From Lachnospiraceae bacterium (GTDB lineage: Bacteria > Bacillota > Clostridia > Lachnospirales > Lachnospiraceae): a stretch of 33,136 nt of DNA. The notes under the pieces were generated by a model that saw only the letters and a program-made list of their open reading frames with translations, did no database searches and was not told where the DNA came from. Position 1 is the stretch's first letter, and each line of letters starts with the position of its first letter. Below, one piece after another: positions 18,798 to 27,159 of the stretch. The DNA lies in assembly GCA_030538915.1 (NCBI GenBank), contig JAUNTC010000010.1, positions 1-33,136 of the forward strand, read 5' to 3'. The translations under genes were made by a program, and so were the position numbers.

Positions 18798-19250
18798 TTA
18801 CCTCCGTCTGCTGAGATTGTTATTATGATATTCTCCGGAGAAGGTAACATCTTCGCCAAACCATGCGGGCGCATGGAAAGTATTCGCACTATGTTCGTCT
18901 GGAAATTCGACTTCTGCAAGGATGAGTGGAGCAAGATCACCTTCAAAAATATCAAGTTCGATTGTCAAGTTGTTTGTTGTAGGAATCATGTACCGCTTTT
19001 TGCGAATCAGACGACCATCTATTTTGGGTAACAGATGGTCGTAAGATTCTTTTGTGAGTGGAAGATTATATTCTTCTCGAGTCATAAGCCCGGCAGATTT
19101 ATAAGTCAGCTCATATTTGTCATTGTCCTTGCGGATACGTATGACGGGCTTCGTATTTAAATACCCCTGCTCGATGATTCGAAGAGAATAAGAATCCAGT
19201 TGCAGCTGATCCGGTAATTTCCGAATCAGGTATTTTCGTTCAATTTCCAA
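18798..19250 (-). CDS. CYTH domain protein (triphosphate-processing family)
   Basis: 150 residues. The family signature EIERKYL is at the N-terminus (ExExK), followed by the alternating charged strands expected of the triphosphate tunnel: RIRKDNDKYELTYKS, RKKRYMIP and ILAEVEFPDE. CYTH enzymes hydrolyse inorganic tripolyphosphate or thiamine triphosphate, or act as adenylate cyclases; small bacterial ones are mostly tripolyphosphatases. The start is TTG at 19250, with AAGGGGGA upstream and the family motif beginning at residue 2; no ATG is available. It shares an operon with the downstream XRE gene and diverges from the DJ-1 gene. Confidence 0.88.
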   Translation of the reverse strand: MEIERKYLIRKLPDQLQLDSYSLRIIEQGYLNTKPVIRIRKDNDKYELTYKSAGLMTREEYNLPLTKESYDHLLPKIDGRLIRKKRYMIPTTNNLTIELDIFEGDLAPLILAEVEFPDEHSANTFHAPAWFGEDVTFSGEYHNNNLSRRR

Positions 19251-19293
19251 ATGGAGTCCCCCTTCTTTGATGTGACATATAGTTCATACATCA

Positions 19294-19334
19294 ATGATAA
19301 TATAGTTTACACTAATTGTAAACGGTGTTAATAT
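19294..19334. promoter_or_regulatory. Overlapping divergent promoters around a dyad (CYTH / DJ-1)
   Basis: The dyad GTTTAC-N7-GTAAAC (19305-19323) supplies a -35 for each direction. Plus strand: TTTACA (19306-19311), 17 bases, TAATAT (19329-19334). Minus strand: TTTACA (19317-19322), 17 bases, TATCAT (19294-19299). Each gives a leader of about 40 bases. A factor bound at the dyad would affect both directions. Confidence 0.5.
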
Positions 19335-19376
19335 TTATACAGAGTAAAAAATAGAGTGAAAGGAAGAAATAAAGGA

Positions 19377-19928
19377 ATGATAAAAGTAAGTGTATTGCTG
19401 GCAGATGGGTTTGAAGAGATTGAAGCACTGACCGTTGTTGACCTTTTAAGGAGGGCACAGATATATGTAGATACCATTTCTGTCAAAGATGATTATACCG
19501 TGCATGGAGCGCATGGAATCAATGTGCAGACAGAAGATTTATTTGAAGAAGTTAATTTTGTCGAAGCTGATATGATCGTGCTGCCTGGAGGAATGCCGGG
19601 AACAACGCATCTTCGCGAGCACGAAGGAGTACGACGCGTAGTGAAAGATTTTGCAGCGGAAGGAAAGCTTATCGGAGCAATCTGCGCTGCCCCACTCGTA
19701 CTTGGAGATTTGGGATTGTTAAAAGGAAAAAGAATTACATGTTACCCGGATGTGGAGAAGGAAATCCAGGGTGCGGTTATGCTTCGCACACAGGTTGCAG
19801 TAGATGGTAATATTATTACAAGCCGCGGAGTAGGAACAGCAAATGCATTTGCACTGAAACTGATCGAAGTACTGGCAGGGGAAGAAAAGTCCAGAGAGAT
19901 CGCAGAAGCAATTGTTTACGAGCGATAA
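19377..19928 (+). CDS. DJ-1/PfpI family protein (YajL/ThiJ type)
   Basis: 183 residues, the size of DJ-1 and YajL. The nucleophile-elbow cysteine is C103 in GAICAAPLVLG, and the conserved glutamate is in DGFEEIEA (about residues 10-17). LPGGMPGTTHL matches the DJ-1 glycine-rich loop. Family members are reported as glyoxalase III, deglycase-like or redox chaperones; the exact activity is debated. The ATG at 19377 is preferred over a GTG at 19356 because it matches the family N-terminus and has AGGAAG 10 bases upstream. It is a single gene between the divergent promoter region and tig. Confidence 0.92.
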   Translation: MIKVSVLLADGFEEIEALTVVDLLRRAQIYVDTISVKDDYTVHGAHGINVQTEDLFEEVNFVEADMIVLPGGMPGTTHLREHEGVRRVVKDFAAEGKLIGAICAAPLVLGDLGLLKGKRITCYPDVEKEIQGAVMLRTQVAVDGNIITSRGVGTANAFALKLIEVLAGEEKSREIAEAIVYER

Positions 19929-19999
19929 AATATAGAAAATAAAGAAAAATCGGTTTTTTGCACAGAAAAAAACAAAGGGTGGATATTTGCAAATGTTTG

Positions 20000-20008
20000 T
20001 GTTATAAT
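20000..20008 (+). promoter_or_regulatory. Extended -10 promoter of tig
   Basis: TGTTATAAT is a perfect extended -10. No clear -35 is present 17 bases upstream. Transcription would begin near 20015, leaving a leader of about 100 bases that carries the two hairpins below. Confidence 0.6.
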
Positions 20009-20053
20009 TCTGTGGTGAATGTAATTTGATATGCTTGTAACAGGCGATCGATA

Positions 20054-20081
20054 CCCCAAAAGGGGAGACGCGCAGAGCGCG
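20054..20081 (+). promoter_or_regulatory. Two tandem short hairpins in the tig leader
   Basis: CCCC-AAAA-GGGG (20054-20065) is followed 3 bases later by CGCGC-AGA-GCGCG (20069-20081). Both are fully paired and GC-rich in an otherwise AT-rich leader, about 33 bases before the tig start. No T-run follows, so neither is an intrinsic terminator; the role is unknown. Confidence 0.5.
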
Positions 20082-20114
20082 ATATAAAGAAGAGAATCAG
20101 GAGGAATTTGTAAC

Positions 20115-21401
20115 ATGAGTTTACAGGTAGAAAAAATGGAAAAAAACATGGCGAAACTTACAATTGAAGTTCCAGCCAGTGATTTAGAAAAAGCACTTCA
20201 GAGTGCGTATAAGAAGCAGAAAAACAGAATCAGTCTGCCGGGATTCCGTAAAGGAAAAGTTCCGCGTCAGATGATCGAGAAGATGTACGGAGCAGAGATT
20301 TTCTTTGATGATGCTGCTAACGAGATCATTCCGAAAGCATACTCAGAAGCTTATGATGAGTGCGAGCTTGACATCGTTTCAAGACCAGAGATCAATATCG
20401 AGCAGATCGAAAAAGGAAAACCGTTCATTTTCACAGCTTTAGTAGCTACAAAACCGGAAGTTACTCTTGGAGAGTACAAAGGAATGGAAGTAGATAAAGT
20501 TTCTACACGTGTAACACAGAAAGAAGTTGACGCTAAGATCCAGGAAGAAGCTGAGAAGAACGCAAGAACTGTAACAGTTGAAGACCGTGCAGTACAGGAT
20601 GGTGATGAAGTAATTCTTGACTTTGAAGGATTCGTAGACGGAGAAGCATTTGAAGGTGGAAAAGGAGAAAACTATCCACTGACAATCGGTTCCGGATCTT
20701 TCATCCCAGGATTTGAAGAGCAGCTTGTTGGAGCTGAGGCTGAGAAAGAAATTGAAGTGAAAGTAACATTCCCAGAAGATTACCATGCAGAAGAACTGAA
20801 GGGAAAAGAAGCTGTATTTAAATGTACAGTACACGAGATCAAAGCAAAAGAACTTCCAGAAATCGATGATGAATTCGCAGCAGAAGTTTCTGAATTTGAT
20901 ACATTAGATGAGTATAAAGCTGATGTAAAAGCTAAGATCAAAGAGCAGAAAGCAGAAGACGGAAAACGCAAACAGGAAGATCAGGCTGTAGAGCAGGCAA
21001 TTAAGAATGCAACATATGAGATTCCGGATGCTATGGTTGAGACACAGGTTGCTCAGATGGTAAATGATTTTGCACAGAGAATCCAGTCTCAGGGTCTTAC
21101 TATGGAGCAGTACTATCAGTTTACAGGAATGTCTGAGGATAAGATGAGCGAAGAGTTCAAACCACAGGCTCTGAAACGTATTGAGACTCGTCTTGTACTG
21201 GAAGCAATCGCAAAAGCTGAGAACATTGAGATCAGCGATGAGAAGTTAGACGAAGAGATCGCTAAGATGGCAGAAGCTTACAGGATGGAAGCAGACAAGC
21301 TCAAAGAATTCATGGGTGAGAATGAGAAAAAACAGATGAAAGAGGATATGGCAGTGCAGGAAGCTGTTACATTCCTTGTTGAGAATGCTGTAGAGAAATA
21401 A
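20115..21401 (+). CDS. tig: Trigger factor, ribosome-associated chaperone and prolyl isomerase
   Basis: 428 residues. The N-terminal ribosome-binding domain has GFRKGKVPRQMIEKMYG (near 44), which includes the GFRxGxxP signature. The FKBP-type PPIase domain lies at about 150-240 (GDEVILDFEGFVDGEAFEGG, IPGFEEQLVG). The helical C-terminal chaperone domain follows. It acts on nascent chains at the exit tunnel. The ATG at 20115 has GGAGGA 9 bases upstream and starts the family-typical SLQVEKMEKNMAKLTIEV. It leads the tig-clpP-clpX block. Confidence 0.98.
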   Translation: MSLQVEKMEKNMAKLTIEVPASDLEKALQSAYKKQKNRISLPGFRKGKVPRQMIEKMYGAEIFFDDAANEIIPKAYSEAYDECELDIVSRPEINIEQIEKGKPFIFTALVATKPEVTLGEYKGMEVDKVSTRVTQKEVDAKIQEEAEKNARTVTVEDRAVQDGDEVILDFEGFVDGEAFEGGKGENYPLTIGSGSFIPGFEEQLVGAEAEKEIEVKVTFPEDYHAEELKGKEAVFKCTVHEIKAKELPEIDDEFAAEVSEFDTLDEYKADVKAKIKEQKAEDGKRKQEDQAVEQAIKNATYEIPDAMVETQVAQMVNDFAQRIQSQGLTMEQYYQFTGMSEDKMSEEFKPQALKRIETRLVLEAIAKAENIEISDEKLDEEIAKMAEAYRMEADKLKEFMGENEKKQMKEDMAVQEAVTFLVENAVEK

Positions 21402-21430
21402 GTGATTTACAATATTGAGGAGGCATATAC

Positions 21431-22012
21431 ATGAGTTTAGTACCTTATGTCATTGAACAGACAAGCCGTGGAGAGCGCTCCTACGATATCTATTCAAGAT
21501 TATTAAAAGACAGAATTATATTTTTAGGGGAAGAAGTAACAGATGTGTCCGCGAGTGTGATCGTGGCACAGTTACTGTTCCTTGAAGCAGAGGATCCGGA
21601 GAAAGATATTCATTTGTATATCAACAGTCCGGGAGGATCTGTAACCGCAGGTATGGCAATTTATGATACCATGCAGTATATTAAATGCGATATCGAGACA
21701 ATCTGTATCGGCATGGCAGCAAGTATGGGTTCTTTCCTTCTTTCAGGAGGAACAAAAGGAAAAAGACTTGCGTTACCGAATGCTGAGATCATGATTCATC
21801 AGCCATCCGGTGGTGCGCAGGGACAGGCTACAGAAATTCAGATCGCAGCGGATCATATTTTAAAGACTCGCCACAAACTGAATCAGATCCTGGCAGATAA
21901 TACAGGACAGCCTTTGGAAGTCATCAGCCGTGATACGGATCGTGATAACTTTATGTCAGCAGAAGAAGCGAAAGAATACGGTCTGATCGATGAAGTGATC
22001 ACACGTCGTTAG
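21431..22012 (+). CDS. clpP: ATP-dependent Clp protease proteolytic subunit
   Basis: 193 residues. Catalytic triad: S98 in [10 protein letters not shown]123 in MIHQPSGG and D172 in DTDRDNF. It forms the tetradecameric chamber fed by ClpX or ClpC. ATG 21431 has GAGGAGG upstream. It is cotranscribed with tig (29-base gap) and clpX (32-base gap), the standard order. No CtsR-type tandem heptads were found upstream. Confidence 0.98.
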   Translation: MSLVPYVIEQTSRGERSYDIYSRLLKDRIIFLGEEVTDVSASVIVAQLLFLEAEDPEKDIHLYINSPGGSVTAGMAIYDTMQYIKCDIETICIGMAASMGSFLLSGGTKGKRLALPNAEIMIHQPSGGAQGQATEIQIAADHILKTRHKLNQILADNTGQPLEVISRDTDRDNFMSAEEAKEYGLIDEVITRR

Positions 22013-22044
22013 TCGGGCAGTATCCTTGAAAATGAGGTGAGATT

Positions 22045-23301
22045 ATGGCAGGAAGAAACGATGATCAGATAAGATGCTCGTTTTGCAATAAGACACAGTC
22101 ACAGGTGCGCAAACTGATCGCAGGACCAGACGGCGTATATATCTGTGATGACTGTGTTGAGGTTTGTGCAGAGATCATTGAAGAAGAGATGAGTCAGGAT
22201 AATAGTTCTGACTGTAATCCGTTCTCTGATATTAATCTGCTGAAACCAGAGGAGATCAAAGCATTCCTCGATGAGTATGTGATCGGTCAGGAAGAGGCAA
22301 AGAAAGTACTTTCTGTAGCAGTATATAATCATTACAAGAGAATTATGGCGGGAAGAGACGGCGTTGAGTTGTCTAAGAGTAATATTCTGATGCTTGGTCC
22401 TACCGGTTGTGGTAAAACACTTCTGGCACAGTCTCTCGCTAAGGTTCTGAATGTTCCGTTTGCAATCGCAGATGCGACTGCACTTACGGAAGCCGGCTAT
22501 GTCGGAGAAGATGTAGAGAATATTCTGCTCAAGATCATACAGGCGGCAGATGGTGACATCGAGCGCGCTGAATATGGAATTATATATATTGATGAGATTG
22601 ATAAGATTACAAGAAAATCTGAAAACCCGTCAATTACAAGAGATGTATCCGGAGAAGGTGTGCAGCAGGCGCTACTCAAGATCATCGAAGGAACAGTTGC
22701 AAGCGTTCCGCCACAGGGAGGACGTAAGCATCCGCATCAGGAGCTTTTACATATTGATACTACAAATATTCTGTTTATTTGTGGCGGTGCATTTGAAGGC
22801 ATTGAGAAAATAATCGAGAAACGTATTGATCAAAAATCGATCGGTTTCAATGTTGAGATTGCCAACAAGCACGAAGATGATGTAGATCGCCTGCTGAAAC
22901 AGGTTCTTCCACAGGATCTTGTTAAATTTGGATTGATTCCTGAGCTGGTTGGTCGTGTGCCAGTGAATGTAACGCTGGAGATGCTTGACCGAGATGCATT
23001 GATATCTATTTTAACAGAACCAAAGAATGCAATTGTGAAACAATATCAGAAAATGCTGGAGTTTGATGGAGTGGATCTTACTTTTGATAAAGCTGCACTC
23101 GCAGAGATTGCAGATACATCATTAAAGAGAAGAACAGGAGCCAGAGGGCTTCGTGCCATTATGGAGAATATCATGATGGATATTATGTATAAGGCACCGT
23201 CAGATGAGACATTGAAGACATGCAGAATTACAAAAGATGTTGTAAAAGGCACCGGTGAACCTGTGTGTGAGCATGAATCGGTAAGTTCAGAAAGTGCATA
23301 A
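22045..23301 (+). CDS. clpX: Clp protease ATP-binding subunit ClpX
   Basis: 418 residues. The N-terminal zinc-binding domain uses C11, C14, C34 and C37. Walker A is GPTGCGKT (118-125); the pore loop GYVGED and Walker [11 protein letters not shown] follow, and the sensor/arginine-finger region is near [12 protein letters not shown]. It unfolds substrates into ClpP. The ATG has GAGGTGAG upstream. It ends the tig-clpP-clpX operon and is followed by a strong terminator. Confidence 0.98.
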   Translation: MAGRNDDQIRCSFCNKTQSQVRKLIAGPDGVYICDDCVEVCAEIIEEEMSQDNSSDCNPFSDINLLKPEEIKAFLDEYVIGQEEAKKVLSVAVYNHYKRIMAGRDGVELSKSNILMLGPTGCGKTLLAQSLAKVLNVPFAIADATALTEAGYVGEDVENILLKIIQAADGDIERAEYGIIYIDEIDKITRKSENPSITRDVSGEGVQQALLKIIEGTVASVPPQGGRKHPHQELLHIDTTNILFICGGAFEGIEKIIEKRIDQKSIGFNVEIANKHEDDVDRLLKQVLPQDLVKFGLIPELVGRVPVNVTLEMLDRDALISILTEPKNAIVKQYQKMLEFDGVDLTFDKAALAEIADTSLKRRTGARGLRAIMENIMMDIMYKAPSDETLKTCRITKDVVKGTGEPVCEHESVSSESA

Positions 23302-23308
23302 TTTAAAG

Positions 23309-23341
23309 GACGGGTACAGGTGATTGTGCCCGTCTGTTTTT
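23309..23341 (+). terminator. Terminator after clpX
   Basis: GACGGGTACA (23309-23318) pairs with TGTGCCCGTC (23325-23334) with one wobble, a 6-base loop, then TGTTTTT. It begins 8 bases after the clpX stop. Confidence 0.88.
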
Positions 23342-23375
23342 ATATCTCAGTGGGAGTCTTATCGACTGAGATATA
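23341..23375. repeat. 11-bp inverted repeat upstream of lon
   Basis: TATATCTCAGT (23341-23351) and ACTGAGATATA (23365-23375) are exact reverse complements separated by 13 bases, ending 27 bases before the lon ATG. The spacer holds a second small dyad (AGTC/GACT). It does not match CIRCE or CtsR sites. It could be an operator, or a structure in the lon leader. Confidence 0.55.
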
Positions 23376-23402
23376 TCACTCTTAAAAAATAGGAGAGTAT
23401 AT

Positions 23403-25754
23403 ATGGAAAATGAAAGAATGAGTCTGCCGGTTGTGGCATTGCGTGGAATGACAGTTCTGCCGGAGATGGTTGCACATTTTGATGTGAGCCGCGAAAAATC
23501 TTTGCGTGCAATTGAACAGGCTATGACAGAAGGAGAAAAGATCTTTCTGACAGGACAGTATAAAGTAGAAACAGAAAATCCTGGAAAAGAGGATTTACAT
23601 GAGATTGGCTGCATTGCTACGATCAAACAAATCATAAAACTGCCAAAGAAAATGAGTCGTGTACTTGTAAGCGGGGAAGAGAGAGCAAGACTCATAGATT
23701 TGGAATATGATGAACCGTATTTACGTGGAATGACAGCGGTCCTGGAAGATGTAGACACATCGATAGAAGAGACAGGAGCTGAAGAAAATCCGCTGAATTT
23801 AGAGGCAATGGTTCAGGGTTTGAAAGATATATTTGCGGAATATATGGCTATGAATCCAAAAATCGCAAAGGAATTTGCAGATCAGGTCAATGCAATCACA
23901 GATCTGAAAAAGCTTGTGAATATGATCAATGCTACTGTACCGATGTCCTATCCGGAATATCAGGAATTCCTGGAAGAGACAAATCTGATGAAGCGCTATG
24001 AAAAACTGGCATTTAAGCTTGTAAATGAAATTCAGGTGCTTAATATCAAAGAAGAATTGCAGGAAAAAATCAAAGAGCGTGTGGATAAAAACCAGAGAGA
24101 ATACATTTTGCGCGAAGAACTGAAAGTGATCCGTGAGGAACTTGGAGATGACAGTTTATTATCTGACGCTGACGAATTCCAGCAGAAATGTGACAGTCTG
24201 GATGCACCGGATGAAGTGAAAGAAAAGATTTCAAAGGAAATCCGAAGATTCCGCAATGCCGTGAACAATCCGGCAGAGTCCGGCGTGATGCGCACTTATA
24301 TCGAGACGATGTTGGAGATGCCTTGGAATCACAAGTGCAAAGAGCATAAAAATATCGCTTATGCGAAAAAAGTGCTGGATGCAGATCATTATGGTCTGGA
24401 GAAAGTGAAGGAAAGAGTGCTCGAATTTCTTGCAGTCCGTGCACTTACAAAAAATGCAAATGCACCGATCCTTTGCCTTGCAGGGCCACCGGGAACAGGA
24501 AAAACATCTATTGCAAGGTCGCTTGCCAATGCGTTGAAAAAGCCATATGTGAGAATTTCGCTTGGAGGAATTCGTGATGAAGCAGAGATTCGCGGACATA
24601 GAAAGACATATGTCGGTGCGATGCCTGGAAGGATCGCGGCAGCAATAAAAAGTGCCGGAGCGAAAAATCCATTGCTTTTATTAGACGAAATTGACAAAGT
24701 AAGCAATGATTACAAAGGAGATACATTTTCTGCACTGTTAGAAGTGCTTGACGCAGAACAGAATCAGAATTTCAGAGATCATTACCTGGAAGTTCCATTG
24801 GATCTTTCGGATGTACTGTTTGTTACAACTGCAAATACTTTGCAGACTATTCCGCGACCGCTTCTGGATCGTATGGAAGTAATAGAGATTAATAGTTATA
24901 CGGAAAATGAAAAACTTCATATTGCCAGAGAACATCTTGTTCCGAAACAATTGAAGAAAAATGGACTGAAAGAAAAACAGCTCTCTATCAGCAAAAAAGC
25001 GTTGTGGAAGATTGCCAGAAATTATACGAAAGAGGCCGGAGTCAGACAGATGGAGCGTAAAATTGGTGACATTTGTCGAAAGAGCGCCAGAGAGATTCTT
25101 GAAAATAAAAAGAAAGCGATCCGCGTGACAGAGAGAAACTTAGAGCATTATCTTGGAAAAGAACTTTTCAGCTACCAGATGAAAAATGATAGTGATGAAG
25201 TCGGCATTGTCCGCGGTCTTGCGTGGACGAGTGTCGGTGGAGATACACTCCAGATTGAAGTGAACGTGATGCCGGGAGAAGGTGAGATTTTACTGACCGG
25301 ACAACTTGGCGATGTGATGAAGGAATCTGCACGTACAGGAATCAGCTATATTCGTTCCGTAAGTAAAGAGCATGGAATAGCGGAGGATTTCTTTAAGAAG
25401 CACGATATCCACATTCATATTCCGGAAGGGGCAGTGCCAAAGGATGGGCCATCCGCCGGTATTACGATGGCAACCGCGATCTATTCCGCTGTTACAGAAA
25501 AGAAAGTGCGTGCGGATATTGCAATGACCGGTGAGATCACACTTCGTGGAAGAGTACTTCCTATCGGAGGGTTAAAAGAAAAATTGTTAGCGGCAAAAAA
25601 TGCGGGTATTGAGACAGTTCTCATTCCGAAGGACAATACTGCAGATGTAGAAGAAATATCGCAGGAAATTACAAAAGGAATGGAGATCATCCCGGTTTCT
25701 CGTATGGAAGAAGTATTAAATCACGCATTATGCGAAACGAAAGGGGGAAAATAA
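23403..25754 (+). CDS. lon: ATP-dependent protease Lon
   Basis: 783 residues, LonA type. N-terminal substrate-binding domain (about 1-200), a coiled-coil linker, then AAA+ with Walker A GPPGTGKT (near 361) and LLLDEIDKVSNDYKGD. The protease domain has S684 in PKDGPSAGIT and K727 in GGLKEK, the Ser-Lys dyad at the same spacing as in E. coli. It degrades misfolded and regulatory proteins. ATG 23403 has TAGGAGAG upstream. engB starts 1 base after the stop, so the two are cotranscribed. Confidence 0.98.
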   Translation: MENERMSLPVVALRGMTVLPEMVAHFDVSREKSLRAIEQAMTEGEKIFLTGQYKVETENPGKEDLHEIGCIATIKQIIKLPKKMSRVLVSGEERARLIDLEYDEPYLRGMTAVLEDVDTSIEETGAEENPLNLEAMVQGLKDIFAEYMAMNPKIAKEFADQVNAITDLKKLVNMINATVPMSYPEYQEFLEETNLMKRYEKLAFKLVNEIQVLNIKEELQEKIKERVDKNQREYILREELKVIREELGDDSLLSDADEFQQKCDSLDAPDEVKEKISKEIRRFRNAVNNPAESGVMRTYIETMLEMPWNHKCKEHKNIAYAKKVLDADHYGLEKVKERVLEFLAVRALTKNANAPILCLAGPPGTGKTSIARSLANALKKPYVRISLGGIRDEAEIRGHRKTYVGAMPGRIAAAIKSAGAKNPLLLLDEIDKVSNDYKGDTFSALLEVLDAEQNQNFRDHYLEVPLDLSDVLFVTTANTLQTIPRPLLDRMEVIEINSYTENEKLHIAREHLVPKQLKKNGLKEKQLSISKKALWKIARNYTKEAGVRQMERKIGDICRKSAREILENKKKAIRVTERNLEHYLGKELFSYQMKNDSDEVGIVRGLAWTSVGGDTLQIEVNVMPGEGEILLTGQLGDVMKESARTGISYIRSVSKEHGIAEDFFKKHDIHIHIPEGAVPKDGPSAGITMATAIYSAVTEKKVRADIAMTGEITLRGRVLPIGGLKEKLLAAKNAGIETVLIPKDNTADVEEISQEITKGMEIIPVSRMEEVLNHALCETKGGK

Positions 25755-25755
25755 T

Positions 25756-26358
25756 ATGGTAATCAGAAGCTTGAATCTTGAGACGGTATGTGGAATCACA
25801 AGTACATTGCCGGAAAATGAACATCCGGAGATCGCATTCGCCGGCAAATCAAACGTAGGAAAATCATCATTGATCAATGCTTTGATGAATCGCAAATCTT
25901 TTGCACGTATCTCTGCGACACCGGGAAAGACACAGACGATCAATTTTTATAACATCAATGAGGAACTGTATCTTGTAGACCTTCCGGGATACGGATATGC
26001 AAAGGTATCTGAACAGGAAAAAATTAAATGGGGACGGCTTATTGAACGTTATCTTCACGAATCCAAGCAGCTCAAAGCGGTATTTCTGCTGATCGATATC
26101 AGACATGATCCTTCTGCAAATGATAAAATGATGTACAGTTGGATCGTAGAGCAGGGATTTCATCCGATCATTATTGCTACAAAACTTGATAAGATCAAAC
26201 GCAGTCAGGTGCAGAAACAGGTCAAAGCGATCCGCCAGGGATTAAACCTTCTTCCGGGAACCGTTGTAATTCCATTTTCGTCTGTGACAAAACAGGGAAG
26301 AGATGAAATCTGGGAATTAGTAGAAACAGAGTTTTTGGAGAAAAAAGAGGCTGAGTAG
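25756..26358 (+). CDS. engB: Ribosome biogenesis GTPase EngB/YsxC
   Basis: 200 residues. G1 is GKSNVGKSS (30-38), G3 is DLPGYGYAKV, and G4 is TKLDK. The family assists late assembly of the 50S subunit and is essential in Bacillus subtilis. It directly follows lon, an order widely conserved in Firmicutes (lonA-ysxC). Its stop codon overlaps the ribosome binding site (TAGGAG) of the next gene. Confidence 0.97.
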   Translation: MVIRSLNLETVCGITSTLPENEHPEIAFAGKSNVGKSSLINALMNRKSFARISATPGKTQTINFYNINEELYLVDLPGYGYAKVSEQEKIKWGRLIERYLHESKQLKAVFLLIDIRHDPSANDKMMYSWIVEQGFHPIIIATKLDKIKRSQVQKQVKAIRQGLNLLPGTVVIPFSSVTKQGRDEIWELVETEFLEKKEAE

Positions 26359-26364
26359 GAGTAC

Positions 26365-27159
26365 ATGGAGACAGAGAAAAGAACAAAACACAAAGAGTTT
26401 TATCGTGCACAATTATTAAATGATAAGCGGCCATTCTGGAAGATTGCAGTTAGTCTGCTTTTAAGTCTTCTCGGTACCGTATTGTTTATTGTGCTCGGAT
26501 TAAAATTTTTAGTGTATTTTATGCCATTTGTGCTCGGATGGTTTCTTGCCTATATTGCAACGCCGGTCGTAGAGTGGCTGGAACGCCGGTTGAAGATTGT
26601 AAAAAAAATAGGGTCAGTTCTTCTGATCATAGGTGTGCTGGCGGCAGTGATCTTTCTCATTTACCTGATTTTCAGCGTGCTGCTCAAAGAATGTGCGACT
26701 TTGATCCGAGATCTTCCAGATATGTACGGCGATCTAGGAAAAGGCATTCGTACGAGCGCAGGCGGTATGGACGGTATTCTAGAGAAGCTTCCAAAACAGA
26801 CAAGAGGCAGCATATCAACAATGTTCAAAGATCTTGATAAAACGATGGGTAGTGTGATCACAGATGTTAGTCAGCCGACAGTGACGGCTGCCGGAAATTT
26901 TGCAAAGAAAATTCCATCCATCATAGTTGGAACAATCGTGACCATCCTTTCTGCATATTTTTTTATTGCAGAAAGAGAGAATGTAATTATCTGGTCAAAA
27001 CAGGTAGCACCGGATCCGATTGTAAAACGAATGAGCATGGTGATGTCAAATCTGAAATATGCGGTTGGCGGTTATTTGAAAGCCCAATTTAAAATAATGG
27101 GAGTCGTATTTGCAACCCGCTCGTTGTGGCTTCGTTTTTTGATTGTTTTGCCCAACTAG
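26365..27159 (+). pseudogene. AI-2E family transporter gene, broken by an inserted element
   Basis: The first ~249 codons read as an AI-2E/YtvI-type membrane permease: hydrophobic segments near residues 28-62 and 78-105, a soluble region with the usual amphipathic helices, a segment near 185-205, then KYAVGGYLKAQFKIMGVVF. Full-length relatives are roughly 350-400 residues with four or five more membrane segments. Here similarity ends at about base 27111 and 15 unrelated codons lead to a stop at 27159. The remainder should lie at the far end of the inserted element, outside the window. ATG 26365 uses the TAGGAG that overlaps the engB stop. The substrate of such permeases is mostly unknown. Confidence 0.85.

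Noticed and set aside
20069..20081. CGCGC/GCGCG hairpin as an intrinsic terminator before tig
   Set aside because: No T-run follows, and it lies between the promoter and the gene it would stop.
21402..23402. CIRCE or CtsR heat-shock operators in the clp/lon region
   Set aside because: Neither the TTAGCACTC dyad nor tandem GGTCAAA-like heptads were found by eye.
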